Shown here: piece by piece, positions 8,980-16,065 of the stretch | Layout of the letters: every line of letters starts with the position of its first letter | How positions within the stretch are numbered: the stretch's first letter is position 1 | DNA from: Flavobacterium agrisoli | GTDB taxonomy: Bacteria > Bacteroidota > Bacteroidia > Flavobacteriales > Flavobacteriaceae | Assembly: GCF_016522065.1 (NCBI RefSeq) | Contig: NZ_JAEHFV010000003.1 | Span: 62,001-126,000 of the forward strand | Direction of reading: 5' to 3' | Length of the DNA: 64,000 nt | Translations under genes and position numbers: made by a program | Notes under the pieces: model-generated | Seen by the model: the letters and a program-made list of their open reading frames with translations, nothing else | Databases searched by the model: none | What the model was told of the DNA's origin: nothing

Positions 8980-9802
8980 AAGCTAAAAGAACAGAATTTA
9001 ATGAAATATATAATTAAAATACCTAAACCCTGTAATGAAAATTGGAACAAAATGACTCCAACAGAAAAGGGTATGTATTGTCTAAATTGTAAGAAAGAAG
9101 TTCTTGACTTTACAGGTTTTTCAAATCAAAAACTTGCCAAAAAAATAAATCAAAATAAAAATATTTGTGGACGATTTTTACCTTCACAAATCAACACAGA
9201 ACTGAACTATAAAAAAACAAATCAATTTCAAAAAATTGGAATTTTATTTGGACTTTCTTCATTGTTTTTAACTTCACCTCTTTTTGCTCAACCAAAAACA
9301 GTAAACATTGAAATAGTCGAAAAAAAGCATACAGAAGAACTTACTAAGCAAAATAATTATATTGAAATATACGGTATAGTTACCGATGAAGCAGGACCAC
9401 TCCCTGGAGCAAATGTAAGTCAAAGTAATTCAAACAATCACACTTCAACTGATATTAATGGAAATTTTATAATTAAAATCCCTATTCAAGATTTTGACAA
9501 CAAAGTTTTTTTAAAATTTCAATTTATTGGTTTGAAAGAAATTGAACAACAAGTATTTAAAAAACAAGAAAAACTAAACATTAAACTCAATACTGATGAT
9601 GCGCTTATAGGAGAAGTAGTCATCGTAAAAAAACAGAATATTTTTAGACGAATTGGAAACCTGTTTAAATAATGTAGCCTGCCACTAACAGCCGTTACAA
9701 TCGATTTGCGGATTTAGTGGAATTATCGGTTTTTTATCCTATTTTCGTTTAGCAGAAAATACTCAGTTTCAAAACCCGCAAACCGCTTGTAGCGGCAAAA
9801 CG
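8972..9802 (+). mobile_element. Integron-like cassette 2 (CarboxypepD_reg gene)
   Basis: The unit starts with TTAGTGGGAAGCTA after G8971. Its terminal palindrome opens with the stretch GCCACTAAC ending at 9689. With the flanking bases, 13 of 15 positions are reverse-complementary to the unit start. The unit ends at G9802, where the next one begins with TTGGGCG. One gene fills it, in cassette orientation. Confidence 0.7.
9001..9672 (+). CDS. Zinc-ribbon-like / CarboxypepD_reg membrane protein (cassette 2)
   Basis: A 223-residue protein. The N-terminal 60 residues carry Cys at CNENW, YCLNCKKEV and ICGRF, which look like a small metal-binding or disulphide module. One hydrophobic segment follows near residues 80-97 (ILFGLSSLFLTSPLFAQ). 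Residues 115-200 are a carboxypeptidase-regulatory-like beta-sandwich (IYGIVTDEAGPLPGANV, then DINGNFIIKI), the fold found at the start of many TonB-dependent receptors. Such short proteins are frequent in Flavobacteriia and of unknown role. The ATG at 9001 lies 30 bases after the cassette junction, and the stop lies 10 bases before the next palindrome. Confidence 0.8.
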   Translation: MKYIIKIPKPCNENWNKMTPTEKGMYCLNCKKEVLDFTGFSNQKLAKKINQNKNICGRFLPSQINTELNYKKTNQFQKIGILFGLSSLFLTSPLFAQPKTVNIEIVEKKHTEELTKQNNYIEIYGIVTDEAGPLPGANVSQSNSNNHTSTDINGNFIIKIPIQDFDNKVFLKFQFIGLKEIEQQVFKKQEKLNIKLNTDDALIGEVVIVKKQNIFRRIGNLFK

Positions 9803-9809
9803 TTGGGCG
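9682..9809 (+). repeat. attC-like palindrome B
   Basis: A 128-base imperfect inverted repeat. The left arm reads CTAAC-A-GCCGTTACAATCG, then TTTGCGG; the right arm, on the minus strand, reads CCAAC-GTTTT-GCCGCTACAAGCG, then TTTGCGG. The spacer between the AAC box and the stem is one base on one side and five on the other. A central hairpin TATTTTC / GAAAATA is shared with site A. The right end GTTGGGC (9802-9808) fits the integron R' consensus GTTRRRY exactly. Confidence 0.7.
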
Positions 9810-10470
9810 AAACATCAAAAAAAATAAAAACCGAAATGAAGAAAATATTTCCCACAATTTTATTTTTTATTTGTTTTATTAAAACTTGGTCACAAGAATA
9901 TAAATCACCAGAATATCAAAAAAAGAAATTTGAAGAAGCGAATGAATATTTAAAAAATTCAGATGTTTTTAGCGCTGCTGGTGTTTTTCAATTTGTAAAT
10001 GAATTAAATCCAAATAACGAATTGGGAAAAATTTCTCTCAAAAAGTCAGACTCATTAAGACCAATTGCACGCCAAAAATTAAAAGAAAGTTTAATTGGCA
10101 CTTGGAAACTTAATAGAACTGGTTCAAATTGGGGATTTGAAAAAATAAATGATACTATTAATGATAAAATATTAATTGTAAATGAAAGTGAATTTAAGTT
10201 TTACGAACAAAACATCAAAACTAAAAAACTAAAACTGATAAAATCCGAAAAAATTAAATTTTCAAAAAGCATTCACGAAAAATTTTATTCTTATGAATTT
10301 GTATTTTCTGACAACAAAATTTGGCATATTAGTAAAAATGAACAAAGTGGTGAATTGAGACAAGTGAATACTGGTGAGGAAAATAAAGATGGAAGAACCG
10401 AAATAGTTTGTGGAAATTTGGAACTTATCTATACCGAAATAGAGACTTTAAAATAGATTCATCGCCCAAT
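9803..10470 (+). mobile_element. Integron-like cassette 3 (secreted protein gene), 3' end degenerate
   Basis: It starts with TTGGGCGA after G9802. After the gene, TCGCCCAAT at 10462-10470 is the reverse complement of the start over eight bases, with AAT instead of AAC. No clear palindrome follows, so the attC-like site is either decayed or rearranged. The right boundary is uncertain. Confidence 0.5.
9836..10456 (+). CDS. Secreted protein of unknown function (cassette 3)
   Basis: A 206-residue protein from the ATG at 9836. The frame can be opened from a TTG at 9803, but that codon is part of the cassette junction and precedes the signal peptide (MKKIFPTILFFICFIKTWSQ). The mature part starts with a short helical, TPR-like stretch (FEEANEYLKNSDVFSAAGVFQFVNE). 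A lipocalin-like or YD-type beta region follows (LIGTWKLNRTGSNWGFEKIND, later FKFYEQNI). It is very rich in Lys, Asn and Glu. No enzyme motif was recognised. It probably acts in the periplasm or at the surface. Confidence 0.7.
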   Translation: MKKIFPTILFFICFIKTWSQEYKSPEYQKKKFEEANEYLKNSDVFSAAGVFQFVNELNPNNELGKISLKKSDSLRPIARQKLKESLIGTWKLNRTGSNWGFEKINDTINDKILIVNESEFKFYEQNIKTKKLKLIKSEKIKFSKSIHEKFYSYEFVFSDNKIWHISKNEQSGELRQVNTGEENKDGRTEIVCGNLELIYTEIETLK

Positions 10471-11054
10471 ACACGCCTCCTATGTAAAACACGATTAAGT
10501 TATTAACAACTTTGAAGTAAGGTTTATATGTCGTTTTTTTTTCGATTTCAATATTCCGTAATATGGCTTGTTGGTAAGGTAGGCAACTAACTTTTGTCCG
10601 CCTAAGGCTAGGACATAAAAGTTAGGCTCACTTTACCAATCATGCCACGAATTATTTCTTTCTTTTTAAATTCTTAAGGCTCCTGCTCCGATTACCCTGA
10701 ATAGCATCCGTGCCTAACATATTTCCATGAAAACGACAGTTTTTTTAATGCTATTAGTAAAAAAGCCAAATCTCCCTGCTGGTGCAATCGTCTAGCTCAT
10801 GAATAATATCACTTGAATTATGTGATAAGTACCTATTTACTTCTGTTGACATAATAAAGCGTTCGCAACGTGGCTCATTCTTGTATACCGCCATAATGCT
10901 ACATTTACATTACAAAAGACAGTATTATCTTATTCATAATTGCCATTGACATCATCTCATTGAAAAAAAAATAATTTTAGCTTCAACAGGTTGGCATAGT
11001 GCTATCGTTACGGGGGGATATACGCGCCGTTAAGTGTCTTTTTTATCTAAAGAA
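10471..11054. other. Non-coding stretch with decayed sequence
   Basis: No ORF of note. It contains the large hairpin at 10564-10648 and a short Met-initiated stub at about 10727 that stops after 22 codons. A G-rich segment near 11010-11020 is followed by GCCGTTAAGTG at about 11026-11036, which resembles a right palindrome end. It is probably a graveyard of cassette or mobile sequence. Confidence 0.4.
10564..10648. repeat. Large imperfect inverted repeat
   Basis: Two arms of about 37 bases flank an 11-base centre (GCCTAAGGCTA). Matching blocks include TGGC-TG-TTGGTAA on one side with TTACCAA-CA-GCCA on the other, and CTAACTTTT with AAAAGTTAG. The T run needed for a terminator is missing. It may be a folded recombination site of another type or a MITE remnant. 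Confidence 0.6.
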
Positions 11055-12254
11055 TTATATCGTATTTATTTCTGTAAAAGTAGTTGACTTTGCTTTTTTT
11101 AAAGGTAGTAGTTTTCGATAACTGGCAGATCGCCATAGCCATTCAATCGGACCATAATTATATTTTGAAAGCCACCATTTACTTATAAACAATTGAAGAA
11201 TAAATACAAAAACTGCTAAACAAAAATAAAACCAATAAGGCATTTTATCTCCAATTCCTAAGCCGATTCCTGAGAATATAAATACGCCTAAAATATTTTG
11301 TGCCATATAATTTGTCAACGTCATTTTTCCTCCATAGCTAAAATAACTGAAAATAGTTTTTAGTTTACCATTAGTATATAATAAGCAAATTCCTGAAGCA
11401 ATAAAAACCATTGTGCTTAAAACGAGCCAGAAATAAGGAATGAAAAAAATCAAAATATCGAATCTCTTATAGAAAATAATTAGATTAAATGAGGAGAAAA
11501 TAATAATCGATATTATTAAACTTAACCAAAATGTTCGTTTTAATAATTTTTTATATTCGTTTAAGCGATTAAAAAAATCTATTTTTTGAAGTAAAAAACC
11601 TAGAAGCATGCACGCAAACATTAACGTATGTACAACAATTGCATATCCTGGAATAATCATCTCATCGTAAAAGGAAGCTAGTAGATTAAAGTTGAATAAA
11701 TCAAACCAGTTTCCTGAATGATATAATTTTAAATAGGCTGGGTTTGTAGTTATTCCAACAGGATTAAATTCGATACCATTAACATAAGCAGTTAAAAAAG
11801 GAATGCTAATTATTAGAATGCTACAAATTAAGATTAATGTTTTTGAAGGAAGTCGGTAAAAGAGTAACATTAAAAGACCTAAAACAGCATAATCTTTTAA
11901 GATGTCACCGTACCAAAAAAGGGAGTTAATAAAAGCAAATAAGAAGAGTAATACCATTCTCCAAGAAAAAAACAGAATTGGATTTTTACCTTTGGCAACG
12001 ATATTATTTATTAAAATTGCAAAACCGTAGCCAAATAAAATGGACAATAAAGTCCATGATTTTGCTGAAACTAAATATTCATTAACAGACAGGAGTATTT
12101 CAGATATAATACTTTGTTTTGTTTCGTGCGGTACACCAATTGTTTGAAAAGCGGAATAATTTCCAATAGCAACTCCTAAAATTGCCCAGCCTCTAAGGAT
12201 ATCAACAATAACTGTTCTTTTGCTTTGTTCGATGGGTTGGTGTTTTTTTTCCAT
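11055..12254 (-). CDS. DUF418 family integral membrane protein (YeiB-like)
   Basis: A 399-residue protein with about ten hydrophobic segments. DUF418 family features are visible: DILRGWAILGVAIGNY near residues 18-33, LLSILFGYGFA near 69-79, FWYGDILKDYAVLGLLML near 113-130, GGKMTLTNYMAQN near 307-319 and the C-terminal GPIEWLWRSASY near 369-380. The family is of unknown function, possibly transport or envelope modification. It is oriented against the neighbouring cassette genes. Weak GTTAAGTG (11029) and CACTTAAT (about 12593) repeats flank it, hinting that it might itself sit in a unit. Confidence 0.88.
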   Translation of the reverse strand: MEKKHQPIEQSKRTVIVDILRGWAILGVAIGNYSAFQTIGVPHETKQSIISEILLSVNEYLVSAKSWTLLSILFGYGFAILINNIVAKGKNPILFFSWRMVLLFLFAFINSLFWYGDILKDYAVLGLLMLLFYRLPSKTLILICSILIISIPFLTAYVNGIEFNPVGITTNPAYLKLYHSGNWFDLFNFNLLASFYDEMIIPGYAIVVHTLMFACMLLGFLLQKIDFFNRLNEYKKLLKRTFWLSLIISIIIFSSFNLIIFYKRFDILIFFIPYFWLVLSTMVFIASGICLLYTNGKLKTIFSYFSYGGKMTLTNYMAQNILGVFIFSGIGLGIGDKMPYWFYFCLAVFVFILQLFISKWWLSKYNYGPIEWLWRSASYRKLLPLKKAKSTTFTEINTI

Positions 12255-12863
12255 TGTACCAATATTTTTGAGATTAATAATGCAATTTTAGATGAATTTA
12301 AAAATCACTTCTAAAATGTTTTGCTTATTGTAAATAAAAATCTTTGTTTTTATGGCAAATTTCAAATTAAATAAGGCTAATAAATAAAACTTACTTATTT
12401 TTTATTGTCTTATTATTAAGTGTGTAAGTATTTGATTTTTAATCAAAAAAAAAATAAAAGTAATCAATTTAAAAATTTAATTTAGTTTTTTGTTACATAA
12501 AATATTATAAATATTTTTCAAGATTTTTATTTAGCTGTTAAGAATATCCAATCGTTATCCCGCTGAATCCATGATCTCGCTCCTGAAGAGCTTCACTTAA
12601 TTCATTTGATAATTATAACGATTTGTAATAAACCCGATTGCGCGGAATTACATTCCGTGCTCCGTAAATTAAAACACCACTTTTCTGGAAGTATAAGTGT
12701 AATGAACATAAAACGAGTATTTTAAACCATGTTTGTAAACACTTTGGTAACCTAAAATGTATGTTCTGGTTTTTTTTAGCAGTGAAAAGAAACAAAAAAA
12801 GGACAGAAAACCGATTTACATCATTATTATTATTATTCTAACTCTCGATTAACAACCAGTTTA
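12255..12863. other. AT-rich intergenic region
   Basis: No credible gene. The first 270 bases are almost pure A and T. Near 12651-12671 there is a small palindrome, GCGCGGAAT-TAC-ATTCCGTGC. A 60-codon minus frame at 12613-12795 has no start context or family resemblance that I trust. Confidence 0.4.
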
Positions 12864-12979
12864 TTTTTTAAACCAATAAGCAAAAACCTAAAGAATTTTC
12901 TGTTAAATTGCAGGTCGATTTTCAGATTTATCTTGCTGGATTGAGGTATTGGCCTGAAATGATAAGTAGTATACATTAA
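12864..12979 (+). repeat. Leader repeat, copy 2 (upstream of cassette 4)
   Basis: A diverged copy of 8211-8325, roughly 70% identical by eye. It keeps TTTTTTAAACCAA, AAGAATTTTCTGTTAAATTG, TTTTCAGATTTATCTT and ATAAGTAGTAT in the same order. It ends at 12979, directly before the TTATATGCC start of the cassette-4 unit. Confidence 0.6.
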
Positions 12980-13640
12980 TTATATGCCATTTTAAAACAG
13001 CACTGTGCAAAGTATAACTAAAATTATTCTCATTCTTTTTCTTTTGACTTTGATTTCGTGTAATAGAAAAACAGAAGAAGAAAATCCTATTAAATATTTC
13101 GAATTTAGTTACGGCGATACTTTTGGCTCAAGTTTTACAATGGTATACAAACCTAAAGACAGTTTATATATTAGACAACATTGGTCGTCAAGTGAAGTTT
13201 TTGACAGTTTAAATATACCACAAGGCAAAACGAATTATTCAGCTAAAATCAGTGAAAGTGACGAGCAAAGCTTAGTGAAAGTTATTTCAAAACTGAAACT
13301 TAGAACATTAAAAAATGAATATTTTGAAGATTATAGCGACGGTCGAACTTATGCAATATTTATAAATAATGATTCAATAAAAAAGCTAATTAAGGTTCAT
13401 AGCCATAATGCTCCAAAAGAACTAGATAGTTTAGCAGGCTGGATTTATCAATTGAAACAAAAATTAAAACTGAAAAAAACTGAAAAAGAACTGAATTTTA
13501 AAAGTGCAGAATATGTACTTCCTCCGCCACCGCCACCGTCAATAGAGAAAAAAAAGGGCATTTAACAGCCGTTTGTCTTATTGCGGATTTAGTGGGAATA
13601 TCGTTTTCAAAACCCACAAACCGGTTGTGGAGTCAAAACG
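12980..13640 (+). mobile_element. Integron-like cassette 4 (lipoprotein gene)
   Basis: It starts with TTATATGCCATTTT. The terminal palindrome is preceded by AAAAGGGCATTTAAC, whose reverse complement matches the start at 12 of 14 positions. The base before TT is A, not G, and the right end is G13640|TC. This unit is therefore less canonical than units 1, 2 and 5. It holds one gene, whose stop codon lies inside the left arm. Confidence 0.5.
13005..13565 (+). CDS. Lipoprotein of unknown function (cassette 4)
   Basis: A 186-residue protein that starts at GTG. A lipoprotein signal follows directly (LILFLLTLISC, lipobox Cys 19), which supports this start. The mature region has a beta-rich body with Asp and Ser-rich turns and ends in a proline run (LPPPPPPS) followed by lysines. 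No catalytic motif was recognised. The TAA stop lies inside GGCATTTAAC, the outer arm of palindrome D, as often seen in gene cassettes. It is probably anchored in a periplasm-facing membrane leaflet. Confidence 0.7.
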   Translation: MQSITKIILILFLLTLISCNRKTEEENPIKYFEFSYGDTFGSSFTMVYKPKDSLYIRQHWSSSEVFDSLNIPQGKTNYSAKISESDEQSLVKVISKLKLRTLKNEYFEDYSDGRTYAIFINNDSIKKLIKVHSHNAPKELDSLAGWIYQLKQKLKLKKTEKELNFKSAEYVLPPPPPPSIEKKKGI

Positions 13641-13646
13641 TCATCA
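13557..13646 (+). repeat. attC-like palindrome D, shortened
   Basis: About 90 bases. It shares TTAACAGCCGTT, TTGCGGATTTAGTGG, AATATCG, TTTCAAAACCC, CAAACCG and TCAAAACGT with site B in the same order. The central hairpin (TATTTTC / GAAAATA) is deleted. The arms pair less well than in A, B and E. It may be a partly decayed site. Confidence 0.55.
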
Positions 13647-13679
13647 GAAACTATTCCGTGAAATCAAGGATATTCGCAC

Positions 13680-14249
13680 ATGAAGAAACAAACCGAAAAT
13701 TTTTATATTATTACTGGCGGACCAGGAGTTGGAAAAACTACTTTATTGAAAGAGTTGGAGAAAAGTGGATATGAAATTGTGCCTGAAGAGGCTAGAAAAA
13801 TAATTAAACAACAGGTAGAAGCGGAAGAAAATGGACTTCCTTGGAAAGATAAAAAGCGGTACACCGATTTGATGTTTAATGTTTCTGTAAAAACATATTT
13901 AGAGATACAATTATCAAACAAAAATTCTATTTACTTATTTGATCGTGGAATAATAGACTCAATTTGTTATGCAGAAATGTGTAAATTGAATATTTCAGAA
14001 GAAATGAATAAAATAGCAATCCAATGTGTTTTTAATAAAAATGTTTTTATACTTCCACCTTGGGCTGACATTTATGAAAATGACCAAGAAAGAAAACAAA
14101 CTTGGGAAGAAGCGGTATATACTTTCGAAAAAATGAAAGAGATTTATAAAAAATATGGTTATAATATCATCGAAGTACCTAAAGATACTGTTGAAAACAG
14201 AAAGAAATTTGTGCATGAAGTAATAGAAAATAATAACCGAAAATTATAG
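13680..14249 (+). CDS. AAA-type ATPase / nucleoside-kinase-like protein
   Basis: A 189-residue P-loop protein of the AAA_28 type. The Walker A motif GGPGVGKTT spans residues 13-21, EEARKII follows near 36-42, and FDRGIIDSICYAEM near 87-100 resembles the DR motif of nucleotide kinases. Family members are annotated as predicted ATPases and their substrate is unknown. The gene follows palindrome D by 34 bases, so it may be cassette cargo, but I found no matching downstream arm. A plausible role is phosphorylating or sensing a small nucleotide. Confidence 0.82.
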   Translation: MKKQTENFYIITGGPGVGKTTLLKELEKSGYEIVPEEARKIIKQQVEAEENGLPWKDKKRYTDLMFNVSVKTYLEIQLSNKNSIYLFDRGIIDSICYAEMCKLNISEEMNKIAIQCVFNKNVFILPPWADIYENDQERKQTWEEAVYTFEKMKEIYKKYGYNIIEVPKDTVENRKKFVHEVIENNNRKL

Positions 14250-14387
14250 CCCCGGTCTACAAGGAGTTCTTTTTGTTCTCTGAAAATTTTGCAAATGTCT
14301 CCGACTTCAAACACATTCCATAGGTACACAACAACCCAAAACCATCAACAACCAACAATCCACTCTAATCAGGGAGTTCAGAACCAT

Positions 14388-14493
14388 CTCACAACTCACA
14401 ACTCACAACTCACAACTCACAACCCACAACTCACAACCCACAACTCACCACTCACCATTCACCATTCACCATTCACCATTCACCACTCACCAT
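14388..14493. repeat. Low-complexity tandem repeats
   Basis: About eight copies of a CACAACT / CACAACC heptamer-like unit are followed by five copies of a CACCATT unit. A frame runs through it by chance, so I do not call a gene. Confidence 0.8.
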
Positions 14494-14534
14494 TAAAAGC
14501 TCATTTCCCAAAAAACACATTTATCCCTTCAAAA

Positions 14535-14565
14535 TTGTGATTTTCGCCTTTAACCTATACATTTG
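14535..14565 (+). promoter_or_regulatory. Putative promoter of the exonuclease operon
   Basis: TTG at 14535-14537, a 20-base spacer, then TACATTTG at 14558-14565, fitting the Bacteroidota consensus TTG / TAnnTTTG. The ATG follows 20 bases later. Confidence 0.5.
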
Positions 14566-14585
14566 TAACCTTAACAATGTGATAA

Positions 14586-15356
14586 ATGGAGCTGAAACTG
14601 AACAAACCCATCTGCTTTTTTGATTTAGAAACCACCGGAATCGATATCGGAAAAGACCGAATCGTCGAAATTTCCATCCTAAAAGTATTTCCAAACGGCA
14701 ATAAAGAAAGTAAAACGTGGTTGGTAAACCCGACCATTCCCATTCCGCCGCAAACCACCGCGGTGCACGGCATAACCAATGAAAAAGTGGCCAACGAGCC
14801 TACTTTTGCCGAGTTGGCATCACAAGTATACCAAATGATCAAAGACAGCGATTTGGCAGGATATAATTCGGATCGCTTTGATATCCCGTTATTGGCAGAA
14901 GAACTTTTGCGAGCAGGCGTTGATTTTGATATGAAAAACAAGGTATCGGTGGATGTGCAGACGATTTTTCACAAAATGGAAGAACGTACGCTAAGTGCGG
15001 CTTACAAATTTTATTGTGGCGAAAGTCTCGAAAATGCCCATTCTGCTGCTGCAGATACCTTGGCAACATATGAAATTTTAAAAGCACAATTGGATCGCTA
15101 TACCGATTTGCAAAACGATGTTAAACAGTTATCCGAATTCACAACACGGAAAAAAATAGCCGATTTTGCAGGGATGATTGCCTACGACAAAGATGGAATG
15201 GAAGTATTTACCTTCGGAAAACATAAAGGTAAAAAAGTAGAAGCCATCCTCGAATCCGAACCTGGTTATTTCAGTTGGATGCAACAAGCCGATTTTCCCC
15301 TGTATACCAAAAAAGTACTAACCGCTATTAAGTTAAGGAAGCTGAATACGAAGTAG
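14586..15356 (+). CDS. DEDDh 3'-5' exonuclease (DnaQ / epsilon-like)
   Basis: A 256-residue cytoplasmic protein. The exonuclease core spans residues 8-170: FFDLETTGID holds the first DxE pair, then GYNSDRFDIPLL, and NAHSAAADTLAT contains the HxxxxxD pair. All catalytic acids look intact. The last 60 residues (FTFGKHKGKKVEAIL, then GYFSWMQ) match the exonuclease-X-like C-terminal domain. It trims DNA 3' ends in proofreading or repair; whether it partners the replicase is unclear. It heads a short operon with the FAH and Hpt genes. Confidence 0.9.
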   Translation: MELKLNKPICFFDLETTGIDIGKDRIVEISILKVFPNGNKESKTWLVNPTIPIPPQTTAVHGITNEKVANEPTFAELASQVYQMIKDSDLAGYNSDRFDIPLLAEELLRAGVDFDMKNKVSVDVQTIFHKMEERTLSAAYKFYCGESLENAHSAAADTLATYEILKAQLDRYTDLQNDVKQLSEFTTRKKIADFAGMIAYDKDGMEVFTFGKHKGKKVEAILESEPGYFSWMQQADFPLYTKKVLTAIKLRKLNTK

Positions 15357-15402
15357 CTGAGCTTCAGAGAAGCCAAGTTACTAAGTTGCAAGAAGCTTAG
15401 GT

Positions 15403-15450
15403 ACTTAGAGGTTTAGAAACTCAGAAACTTAGAGGCTTAGAAACTCAAAA
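15403..15450. repeat. 24-base direct repeat, two copies
   Basis: ACTTAGAGGTTTAGAAACTC and ACTTAGAGGCTTAGAAACTC start at 15403 and 15427 with one mismatch. They end next to the FAH start codon. More degenerate copies precede them from 15380. Confidence 0.6.
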
Positions 15451-15453
15451 AAT

Positions 15454-16065
15454 ATGAAAATCATTTGCATCGGGCGAAATTACGCCAACCACATAACAGA
15501 ACTGCAAAACGAGCGCCCTACGGAGCCGGTTATTTTTATGAAACCGGATTCGGCTATTGTACTCAAACAACATCCGTTTGTGATTCCCGAATTTACACAG
15601 GAAGTGCACCACGAAGTAGAAGTATTGGTGAAAATCAATAAAGTAGGGAAGTACATCGAGCCGGAATTTGCACATAAATATTACGATGAAATCGGACTTG
15701 GAATCGATTTTACTGCCAGAGACTTACAAGCGCAACTCAAAGCAAAAGGATTGCCTTGGGAAAAAGCCAAAGCCTTTGATGGTTCGGCTGTAATTGGCGA
15801 TTTTTTACCGAAGGAGCAATTTAGTTCCTTAGAAAATATTACTTTTGAATTGACCAACAATGGGAATACCGTGCAAAAAGGGAATACCAGCCTTATGTTG
15901 TGGAAAATTGACGAATTGATTTCGTATGTATCGCAATTTTTCACACTCAAAATAGGTGATATTCTTTTTACCGGAACTCCTGAAGGAGTGGCCAAAGTAC
16001 AACCCAACGATGTGTTGGAAGGATTTTTAGAAGGACATAAATTATTCAGAATACCAGTAAAATAA
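15454..16065 (+). CDS. Fumarylacetoacetate hydrolase family protein
   Basis: A 203-residue single-domain FAH protein. Substrate and metal-binding features are visible: IGRNYANH at residues 5-12, the HHEVEVLVKI strand with its EVE metal ligands near 52-61, GIDFTARDLQ near 83-92, KAKAFDGSAVIG and a C-terminal FTGTPEGVAKV. The family acts on 2-oxo acids (hydratases, hydrolases, acylpyruvases, oxaloacetate decarboxylases). The length and KAFDGSA motif resemble FAHD1-type acylpyruvase / oxaloacetate decarboxylase. It lies between the exonuclease and an Hpt gene that starts at its stop codon. The substrate is uncertain. Confidence 0.88.
   Translation: MKIICIGRNYANHITELQNERPTEPVIFMKPDSAIVLKQHPFVIPEFTQEVHHEVEVLVKINKVGKYIEPEFAHKYYDEIGLGIDFTARDLQAQLKAKGLPWEKAKAFDGSAVIGDFLPKEQFSSLENITFELTNNGNTVQKGNTSLMLWKIDELISYVSQFFTLKIGDILFTGTPEGVAKVQPNDVLEGFLEGHKLFRIPVK

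Noticed and set aside
10615-10717. GTTAGGC at 10620 and GCCTAAC at 10711 as possible ends of a mini-cassette.
   Set aside because: The first is part of the large hairpin, the interval holds no gene, and no palindrome follows the second.
12613-12795. A 60-codon frame on the minus strand.
   Set aside because: It lies in AT-rich decayed DNA, has no start context and no family I trust.
8326-14249. The accessory region read as a genomic island with its own integrase or a prophage.
   Set aside because: No integrase, transposase, phage or conjugation gene is present, and no tRNA border was found.
14289-14540. An 83-codon frame rich in His, Thr and Pro.
   Set aside because: It is the chance translation of CACAACT and CACCATT tandem repeats.
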